Source: Chara braunii (taxonomy: Eukaryota > Streptophyta > Charophyceae > Charales > Characeae). Taken from it: a DNA stretch of 64,000 nucleotides. The stretch spans positions 3,743,056 to 3,807,055 of the forward strand of contig BFEA01000045.1 in NCBI GenBank assembly GCA_003427395.1, in the 5' to 3' direction. The translations under genes were made by a program, and so were the position numbers. This document shows, in pieces, positions 44,509 to 52,600 of this stretch; positions within the stretch are counted from its first letter, which is position 1, and each line of letters starts with the position of its first letter. The notes beneath the pieces were generated by a model. The model made no database searches and was not told the origin of the DNA. It worked only from the letters and a program-made list of their open reading frames with translations.

Positions 44509-47376
44509 AGTTCGGACAGTCTTAGGTCCCTATGTCGTCGCTTGATTTACTTTCGAAATAAGTATGGATGTGACGATAATACCGATGTGGTATACCGTCT
44601 GGTAGTCATTACGCTCGCTTTGATGGGTGAAGTCTGGTGGTTGAACACGTGCGTCGAATCTTGGGTGAATATCTATTCACAATATGGTATGGATGGTTTT
44701 ATGAAAGATGATAGCTGTGTTTATGTGCTTACTTCTCCTACATGTAAAACCATGTACGTCGGTTAGACCAGTCGTGGTGGGAAAGTCAGGTGGAGGGAGC
44801 ATGTCTCCGCCTGTAATAGAGGGCTTAAGAGGAACCACCTATACAGATGGTGGCGGGTGTTTGGTTATCATTCCTATGTTCCGCTGCCTGTCGACCGATG
44901 TAGCAGTAAGGATCTGCCGCTGATGGAGCAGGCTTTCATTAGCCGATGAAGCCTGATACTTAACACGACGGGGAAGTGCACAAGGCCCAGGAAGCGTAGC
45001 GGACGTCGCCGTGAAGGTAAGCGGGAGAGGAGCAAGCGCTCAGAAGCACCGGCCTATGAGCCGAAGGCGGTCATACCTGTCAAAGCATGTGTCTGTGAGA
45101 CCGATGACTTGAGTGTTGACTTGTACCAATTATTGTTGACACAGGAGGAGCGAGGCTGCCGACGCCTTACACTCTACACGAGTGGTGGCAGCGTCTGGTG
45201 CGGCGGATGGAAGTCGGTTCGAAACGCATTTGGCCGCTCCATCGTGAAGGTTAAGGGCACTAACTGCAAACTCAGTGAATGTAAGGCGGTTGTGGAGCTA
45301 GGCACACCGGTTGAGGTGAGCCAGCTACGCCGGTGGAGACCGAAAGCCGGACCTGATAAGCAATTCCTCACCTCCTTGCTGCGAAACCCACGGAGAACTG
45401 ATATATTGAATAGTTGTAGCCTGGAGGTATTGGTACGGCTAAATGGTGTTGCAGCTGATTTCCAGAAGCAGTCTACCACTGCTTACCTTCGTCGATTGGT
45501 GTCAAGATCGATCAAGCACACCTATGGGTGGAACCTTAATGCGAGAATGATTGTGCGATTGAAATTCGACGACCGGATTCACTTGGTGGAAGTCTGGAAG
45601 TTGGTGAATGATGTCATCGGAGACCTTGATCTACCTCTGTGTATGAAGTACGTTGCATGGAACGGTGTACGCATTGTTTGGGTGAAAAACCCATCTGTGG
45701 CAGATTTGATACACAATCAGCACGAGTTTTCTAAAGCTGATGTGTTAACCTGCACCTGCGCAGGTTTTCCCTATCCTAGGATGGGAGGTCACGTGCAGTG
45801 CCGACTACAGGAGTTGGATGAGGTGCATCCACTGCTGTGTAATGCCAACAATGCGCCTAAGCAGAATCATCCGGAGAGAGCGAAACTTCTGATGAGGGAA
45901 GTATCAGATGGGGTGAATGATTGGTCGAATTTTCAAGGTGTACCGCTTGTGATTCGTGAAGACCGTGTCGCTAAGTGTCTGACGGCGGCACCAGTTTTGA
46001 AATCTAAGTGTTTAGAGATGGATACGGTAGGGGATCTGAAGCAACGTTTGCCTGGGTTGGTGCTGACGCCTTTGGACCGCAACCCAGGGGAAACCCTGGT
46101 GCTCTGTCCGAGGGTATACTACGAGGCCATGTTGGAGTTGTTTGTTCGTAGCCCTGGCTACACAGTGATGTCAGAGTCGGAGCAAGTGCTTATGACTAGG
46201 ATGAAGGCGGACGCGAAGGAGTTGGGTCTGCAACGTTTTGTGAGATGGGACAACAAAGGGCACTTTGGCGAGGCATACGCTCTGCCAAAGCATAAGGAGT
46301 TGGTGAGATATCAACCTATATGTCCGATGTATGCTGAGTCGACGGTAAGGACGTGTAAAGTTGTGGCTAAGGTTCTTAACCATTTGATGAACACGCTACC
46401 TATCAGCTGACACTTTAACCTGAAATCGGTGGCATCGCTGGTACCTCGCCTTGAGAGCATCAATAAGAAGATTGGGCACATAATTGGAGGCGCTGAAGTG
46501 TCCGTGATGTCATATGACATCAAAGATATGTTCAACAAACTCCCTCACGAAGACATTATCGATGCTGTGGATTGGATCGTCAAGTACCATATGGAGAAGG
46601 GTCACCAGGTTGTTCGTGTAAACCCACGTGGCAAAGGGAGCACGTTTGGACGTACCACAGGTGACGATCATTGGAGGCCGATTGGGCTGGGTTTCGTGCA
46701 GCAGTTTGTCCGCCTTGAACTGGAGCACACGTACACCAGGGCGATCGGTTTGCTACTCAGACAGCTGGTGGGCATTCCCATGGGCAAGAGCACAAGCCCC
46801 CCACTCGCTTGTATCATGTGTGCCCATGCGGAACATCTGTTCCTGACCGGCCTAGGGAAGTCTAAATTGGATGTGTTTGGTCTGCGCTTGATGGACGATG
46901 TGAGCCTGATCGTCATTAACCGTAAGTGTAACCTGCCGATTGAGGAGATTCATGACTACTTCGAACACTGCTATCCTAAGAACTTGCAACTCAAGCGGAC
47001 CAACGATAAGCCGGATCAGTGGGACTTCCTGGGGACGACAATGTGCATTAGCCAGATTCCTCCTTATGTCGGATGTGTTCAGTCGGCTAAGAACGAGCGG
47101 ACTATTTGGGATGGAGACTGCCTGGAATTCAAAACTGGCTAATCATTTCGTTCGTGGGGTTGTAAACAACAGAAAAGCGCTGTTATTGCGAGTCACCTAC
47201 ACAGGATTAACATGAATACTAGCATCAGAACGCATATTCCGATGCGGGTGTTGACCTTGTATCGAGAACACCAGATGAAGGAATTCCCCCCGCGATTCTT
47301 CGAGCGGGTGTCAAGATGTTTTGCAAAAGGCCGCGATAAGATTTTGTCTGAGACTCTTCGTTGGTTGTATGAGTAG
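44509..47376 (+). pseudogene. PLE GIY-YIG endonuclease, CxC linker and reverse transcriptase
   Basis: A single frame from 44,509 to the TAG at 47,374 holds four internal stops: TAG 44,764, TGA 44,947, TGA 46,408, TAA 47,140. The GIY-YIG nuclease (about 44,707-45,000) shows CVYVLTSPTCKTMYVG, KVRWREH and a Glu in LPLMEQAF. The linker has LTCTCAGFPYP (Cys codons at 45,751 and 45,757) and GHVQC. The RT has YDIKDMFNKLP (about 46,513), IPMGKSTSPPLA (about 46,773), LMDDVSLIV with both Asp (about 46,887), WDFLGTTM, and a thumb WGCKQQKSAVIASHL reaching to the end. The RT primes on nicked target DNA. Nuclease-first order and CxC place it with Chlamys/Naiad PLEs. Confidence 0.88.
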
Positions 47377-47640
47377 TGTGTACGTGTGTATGTCTTTAGG
47401 AAGTGTTGTTGTCCTGTATGAGTATAGGTGGCCCTACGACGTGAGGGTGTTTTTCATATGTACAAGACGATGGCGGAGTACGTAGCTTAGCACATGATCT
47501 GTTTGAGGAGATATGCTGGTTTGTAGTGCCATCGAGGCACGATCGGTTAGTAAGCTTGCATCGTAGACGTAGCATAGATGGACCTTGTCCGATGAGTGGC
47601 TGTCCAGGTAAATGCCTGGTCAGACGGACTAACCCTGCTG

Positions 47641-48123
47641 TGATGGAGGGACAGGGTTTTTCCATTTGATGGAGGGACAGGGTTTTTTCCGTTTGATGAA
47701 GGGCAGGGTTTCGATCGGCTGATCCTGGTTTTGGATGTGTTTTGTTTGATAATTTTTTTCCGTTCCGTACGATTGTTTAGGAATGTTTCCGACGTTTCGT
47801 TTTTGGCTCGGTTAGGATGGTTCTCGGCGTTGCTTTTTTAGGATTGTTCTCGCTGTTCGTTTGTTTCATGTTTTTGGTTTTATTCGTTTTTGGCTTTGGG
47901 TGCAGGCATGGGCCCGCTGACGCTTGGCTGCCAACGTCAGGCTATACACAGGGTTCAGGGTGTGCAGCCCTCTATCATGTTGTGAGTCCGGTAGGTTCTA
48001 GCCGGACACTTTCGTTGTAGGACGTTGCGGGACTTGGGTGGAGTAGTAGCTGTACGAAGGAAAGTGCAATTAGACTATCTGTCGGTAGTATAATAATGAT
48101 GATTGCATAGTGCTTGGTCTTTT
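47641..48123 (+). repeat. 3' direct pseudo-LTR copy, truncated before the ribozyme
   Basis: The sequence from 47,668 matches 42,173 onward, with an extra partial copy of GATGGAGGGACAGGGTTTTT just before it (47,641-47,667). Homology ends at CTTTTC (48,123). The hammerhead part is therefore missing from this copy and appears instead inverted at 48.4-48.7 kb. Confidence 0.88.
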
Positions 48124-48296
48124 CAAGTTTTCAAAAACTTCCGCCAAAACGATATGTTATGGAGAAAAATAAACTAAACAACATTTGCCTGGGCACTGTA
48201 TCCAAATTCCTTACCAAATTTGAATTAAAAAATCAAATACAGAAAATAAACACTATGATAAAAAAAAGAAAAAAAAAAAAGAGAATTAAAATGAGT

Positions 48297-48357
48297 GAGT
48301 GTGCCAGCACCTTTTCGACACGCCATCTTTGCCGATTTTTAATTATTTTTTGGCATT
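48297..48357 (-). repeat. Inverted copy of the left junction flank
   Basis: Read on the minus strand, this is GCCAAAAAATAATTAAAAATCG, CAAAGATGG and GTGCTGGCACAC, matching 42,013-42,070 (plus) at about 80% by eye. The surrounding 48,124-48,384 is AT-rich with an A-rich run near 48,262-48,283 and no gene. Confidence 0.7.
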
Positions 48358-48384
48358 GAAAAATGCCCTGAAAATTTACAGATA

Positions 48385-48720
48385 TGTAGGTTCACTGATA
48401 CAAGGTGATCACCACATGCATTACACAAGGTGTTCACAACTACACATGCATAACACAAGGTGTTCACACGTACACGTCACACTCAAATGAAACGCTACAG
48501 AGCATTACAAAGAGCAGAGTATACTGATAAACTGATAATTGCTTGAGCCGGTGGGTCATAGCACCCCGACCGGTTTTGACCGCCGCCACGCGGTCCTCTT
48601 CAGGAGGAAGATTAGTCGCACTTCGTCCCTTGTCTACTACGTTACACCCTTCATTCCCACCTCCGCTGTTGCCCGAAACGGCATCTCCGGAAACGCCGGT
48701 AGGTCCACACAGCGTCGGAC
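48385..48720 (-). repeat. Inverted pseudo-LTR fragment
   Basis: The reverse complement of about 42,625-42,955. It starts next to the retrozyme-like repeat at GTCGGACCCGAC and runs to TTCACTGATACAAGG. It includes the two GTGAACACCTTGTGT copies and a mutated hammerhead. Together with the truncated direct copy it accounts for nearly one complete pseudo-LTR split into opposite orientations. Confidence 0.85.
48564..48607 (-). ncRNA. Mutated type I hammerhead in the inverted fragment
   Basis: Same layout as the motif at 42,745-42,788 on the minus strand: CCUC, CUGAAGA, GACCG/CGGUC, then AAAA where GAAA is required, ACCGGU, C, GGGG. Core G12, the catalytic guanine of hammerheads, is A, so this copy should not cleave. 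Stem II is kept while its loop differs by two bases. Confidence 0.75.
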
Positions 48721-49123
48721 CCGACTCATCAGGAGGCTGAACCCTCAACAGTCTGCAGAATCCCCTCATTGATTACACTGTAAGTGATAATCTACCTTAA
48801 CCAAAATCAAAGTAGACTATCACTCACCCACACGAGATGGAAAACCCTACAGACTGTCGGTTCACACCCCATCAGAAGCCAGCAAAACATCCACGAAACA
48901 AAGAAAGGTCTGTCACAGCCAAAAAATACACTCCAGACACGCCGCTGGCACTAGAGGCACATCATGGCCGCCTAGTAACGGCCCCGACCACTGCCGCTCG
49001 ACCTGACCGGAATAAACCGTAGCAGGAAGCTAGCGAAGTCGTAGCATATATCGTCACAACCAGAACTGCCTGCTAAACCTTAGGCAGAGAGAGAGAAGAG
49101 GACAACAAACGAGGGGCTGTGAC

Positions 49124-49168
49124 AAACTGTTTCGTCGGAGTTTCACCGACTCATCAGGAGGCTGAACC
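49124..49168 (-). ncRNA. Type III hammerhead, canonical core, cut by the gap
   Basis: Minus strand from the gap edge: loop GUUCAG, stem I strand CCUC, CUGAUGA (49,151-49,157), stem II GUCGG/CCGAC with loop UGAAACU, GAAA, then ACAGUUU (49,124-49,130). All core residues are canonical. The partner strands GAGG and AGACUGU, and the cleavage base, fall in the N gap; they are present in the copies on either side. Confidence 0.82.
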
Positions 49169-49378
49169 NNNNNNNNNNNNNNNNNNNNNNNNNNNNNNNN
49201 NNNNNNNNNNNNNNNNNNNNNNNNNNNNNNNNNNNNNNNNNNNNNNNNNNNNNNNNNNNNNNNNNNNNNNNNNNNNNNNNNNNNNNNNNNNNNNNNNNNN
49301 NNNNNNNNNNNNNNNNNNNNNNNNNNNNNNNNNNNNNNNNNNNNNNNNNNNNNNNNNNNNNNNNNNNNNNNNNNNNNN
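49169..49378. other. Assembly gap (210 N) in the hammerhead repeat
   Basis: About 70 bp before the gap (GAAGAGGACAACAAACGAGG to GGCTGAACC) are repeated after it with two or three changes. If the 425-bp period continues, the true gap would be about 350 bp, so the recorded length is probably not a measured one. Confidence 0.85.
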
Positions 49379-49407
49379 GAAGAGGACAACAAACGAGGGG
49401 CTGTGAC

Positions 49408-49463
49408 AAACTGTTTCTTCGGAGTTTCACCAACTCATCAGGAGGCTGAACCCTCAACAGTCT
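49408..49463 (-). ncRNA. Complete type III hammerhead motif with weakened stem II
   Basis: On the minus strand: stem III AGACUGU (49,463-49,457) pairs over 7 bp with ACAGUUU (49,414-49,408), including one G-U. The predicted cleavage base is U (49,456) in GUU. Stem I is GAGG/CCUC with loop GUUCAG; then CUGAUGA (49,441-49,435), stem II GUUGG/CCGAA, and GAAA. The first stem II pair is G-A and one pair is U-G, so this copy is probably less active than the one at 49,124. The first copy (48,721-48,754) retains only the 5' half. Confidence 0.82.
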
Positions 49464-49576
49464 GCAGAATCCCCTCACTGATTACACTGTAAATGATAAT
49501 CTACCTTAACCAAAATCAACGTAGACTATCACTCACCCACACCAGATGGAAAACTCTACAGACTGTCGGTTCACAC

Positions 49577-49598
49577 CTATATATATATTCTGTTTGTG

Positions 49599-49631
<33 letters not shown>
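49577..49631. repeat. (TA)n microsatellite
   Basis: Two TA runs separated by TTCTGTTTGTGC lie exactly between the retrozyme-like repeat and the right satellite arm. PLEs of the permuted type are known to favour microsatellite targets, so this may be a trace of an insertion site. Confidence 0.85.
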
Positions 49632-49635
<4 letters not shown>

Positions 49636-52600
49636 GACTAAGTTCCCAAAGAAAAAAAAGAGGAAAAATAAGTGTAATCTTCGGCGAAGACTTGGGGAGG
49701 GTTGGCAGGTTAGGTACCAAAACAAACGGCTAAGTTCCGAAAGAAGAAAAAAAAGAAAAACAAGTGTTATCTTCGCCGAAGACTTGGGGCGGGTAGAAGG
49801 TATGGTACAAAAAAAACCAGCTAAGTTCGAAAAGAAGAAAAAGAAAAAAAATAAACATAATCTTCACTGAAGTCTTGGGAAGGGTTAGCATGACAAACAC
49901 CTCGAAAAATGGCTAGAAAAAAAAAAAAAAAAAAAAGTTGATCTTCGCCGAAGACTTGGAAAGGGTTAGCAAGTGAGGTACAAAAAAAACGGTAAAGTTT
50001 TCAAAAAAAAAAAAAAAAAGTTTAATCTTCAGAGAATGGCTGAGATAAAAAAAAAAAAAACGGCTAAGTTTTCAAACAAGAAAAAAAAAAAAATGAGATT
50101 TGTTTTCTCCGAAGACTACAGTAGTGTTAGAAGGTGCGTTACCAAGAACAACGACCAAGATCCCAGCGGAAAAAAAAAAAAAAAAAGTGGAATCTTCGTC
50201 GAACACTTGGCAAGCATCAACAAGTGAGATACAAAAAAAACGTTTAAGTTCTCAAAAAAGAAAAAAAAGAAAAATAAGTGTAATCTTCGCCGAAGACTTG
50301 AGGAGGGTTAACACGACAAGAATCTAAAAAAACGGTTAAGTTTCCAAAGAAGAAAAAGAAGAAAAATAAGTGTAATCTTCGCCGAAGACTTGGGTGGTGT
50401 TAGAAAGTAAGACACCAAAAAAAACGGTCAAGTTCCAGAGAAGAAAAAAAAGAAAAATAATTGTGATCTTCGCCGAAGACTTGGGGAGGGTTAGAAGAAC
50501 AATGATCTGAAAAAACCGCTAAGTTCCCAAAGAAGTAAAATAAGAAGAATATGTGTAATCTTCGACGAAGACTTGGAGAGGGTTAGCAAGACGAGGACCT
50601 AAAAAAACGGTGCAGTTCCCAGAGAGAAAAAAAAGAAAAATAAGTGTAATCTCCGACGAAGACTTGTGGAGGGTTAGAAGGTGAGGTACCATAAAAAAAC
50701 CTTGAGTTCTCAAGGAAGAAAAAACAGAAAAATAAGTGTAATCTTCGACGAAGAGTTGGGGGGGGTTATAAAATGAGGTACCTAAAAAAACAGTTAAGTT
50801 CGCAGAGAAGAAAAATAAGAAAAATAAGTGTAATCTCTGGCGAAGATTTGAGGAGGGCTAGCAGGTGAGATACCATAAAAAACGACAAAGTTCCTAAAGA
50901 AAAAAAAGAAGAAAACTACGCATCATCTTCGGCGAAGGCTTGGGGAGGGTTAACAGGTGAGATACCCTAAAAAACGGCTAAGTTTCCAAAAAAAAAAAAG
51001 AAGAAAAATAAGTGTAATCTTTGACGAAGACTTGGCAAGGGTTAGCAAGTGAGATGCCATAAGAAACGGCTACGTTCGCAAAGAATAAAAAGAAGAAAAA
51101 TAAGCGTAATCTTCGGCGAAGACTATGGGAGGGCTAGCAGGTGAGATACCCTAAAAAATGACTAACTTCCAAAAGAAGAAAAAAAAGAAAAATAAATGTA
51201 ATTTTCGGCGAAGACTTGGGGAGAGCTAGCGGGTGAGATACCCTAAAAAACGGGTAAGTTTCCTAAGAAAAAAAAGAAGAAAAACGAGTGTAATCTTCGG
51301 CGCAGACTTGGGGAGGGCTAGGAGGTGAGATACCCTTTGCAGCTGAGATACCCTAAAAAACAACTAACTTCCGAAAGAAAAAAAAGGAGAAAAATAAGTG
51401 TAATCTCCGGCGAAGACATGGGGAGGGATAGAAGGTGAAGATACCTTTAAAAACGAGTAAGTTCCCAAAGAAGAAAAAGAAGAAAAATAAGAGTAATCTT
51501 CGGCGAAAACTTGGGAGGGCTAGCAGGTGAGATACCCTAAAAAATGATCAAGTTCCCAAAGAAAAAAAAGAAGAAAAATAAGTTTAATCTTCGACAAAGA
51601 CTTGGGGAGGGCTAGCAGGTGAGATACCCTAAAAAACGACTAACTTTCCAAAGAAGAAAAAAAAGAAGAATAAGTGTAATCTTCGGCGAAGACTTGGGGA
51701 TGGCTAGCACACGTGAGATACCCTAAAAAACGACTAGGTTCCCAAAGAAGAAAAAAAAGAAAAATAAGTGTAATCTTTCGCGAAGACATAGGGAGGGCTA
51801 GGACGTGAGATACCCTAAAAAACGACTAAGTTCCTAAAGAAGAAAAAAAAAAAAATAAGTGTAATCTTCGGCGAACACTTAGGGAGAATTAGCAGGTGAG
51901 GTACCTACAAGAACGACTAAGTTTCCAAAGAAGAAAAATAAGAAAAATAAGTGTAATCATCGGCGAAGACTTGGAGAGGGTTAGCAGGTCAGATACCCTA
52001 AAAAGTGACTAAGTTCCTAGAGAAGTAAGAGAAGAAAAGTAAGTGTAATCTTCGGCGAAGACCTGGGGAGGGCTGGCAGTTGAGTTACCCTAGAAAACGA
52101 CCAAGTTCCTAAAGAAAAAAAAGACGAAAAATAAGTGTAATCTTCGGTGAAGAATTGGGGAGGATTAGCACGTGAGGTACCCTAAAAAACGGCTAAGTTT
52201 GCAGAGAAGAAAAATAAGAAAAATAAGGAAAATCTTCGACGAAGATTTTGGGAGGGTAAGCAGATACGGTACAAAAAGAAACGGATGAGTTTCCAAAGAA
52301 GAAAAAAAAAAAAAAAAAGTGTAATCTTCGACGAATACTCGAGGAGAGTTAAAAGGTTAGGTACCCAAACATCGACGAAGACTCAGGGAAGATTAGGGAG
52401 TGAAGGACCCGAAAAACGACTAAGTTCCCAAAGAAGAGAGAAAAGAAAAATAAGTGTTATCTTCGGCGAAGACTTAGGGAGGGTTAGCAGAACGGGGATG
52501 TAAAAAACGACTACGTTCGCATAAAAAAAAAATGAGAAAAACAAGTGTAATCTTCTGCGAAGTCTTGGGGAGGGTTAGAAGATGAGCTACAAAAAAAAAT

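Larger units (their letters stand above)
42173..48123 (+). mobile_element. Penelope-like element, endonuclease-first (Chlamys-like) type
   Basis: The unit has a 5' pseudo-LTR with a hammerhead, a gag-like ORF with a zinc-knuckle relic, then GIY-YIG nuclease, CxC linker and RT in one frame, then a truncated direct pseudo-LTR copy. Canonical PLEs carry the nuclease after the RT. The nuclease-first order with a CxC linker is known for the Chlamys and Naiad groups; Chlamys occurs in green algae and spike mosses. The one cysteine between the GIY and YIG strands (TSPTCKTMYVG) leaves the usual CCHH set incomplete, as reported for Chlamys. Four in-frame stops make it inactive. Direct and inverted pseudo-LTR pieces fit known PLE insertion structures. 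Confidence 0.85.
48721..49577 (-). mobile_element. Retrozyme-like tandem repeat, ~425-bp unit
   Basis: CCGACTCATCAGGAGGCTGAACC at 48,721 recurs at 49,146 (period 425), and the downstream block CTCAACAGTCTGCAG through GGTTCACACC (48,744-48,873) recurs at 49,452-49,577. Each unit start carries a type III hammerhead on the minus strand. A 13-bp hairpin (AGTGATAATCTAC with GTAGACTATCACT, 48,783-48,824) is kept in both copies. Tandem hammerhead repeats without coding capacity are the hallmark of retrozymes, whose RNA is self-cut to unit length and circularised. No protein is encoded. A relic lies at 0.7 kb. The 210-N gap interrupts the array. Confidence 0.75.

Noticed and set aside
49121-49168. 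Type I reading of the second hammerhead (GUC after ACAGUUUGU)
   Set aside because: Stem I would not pair (C-A, U-C, C-A next to the core). The type III reading with GAGG/CCUC and a 7-bp stem III fits fully.
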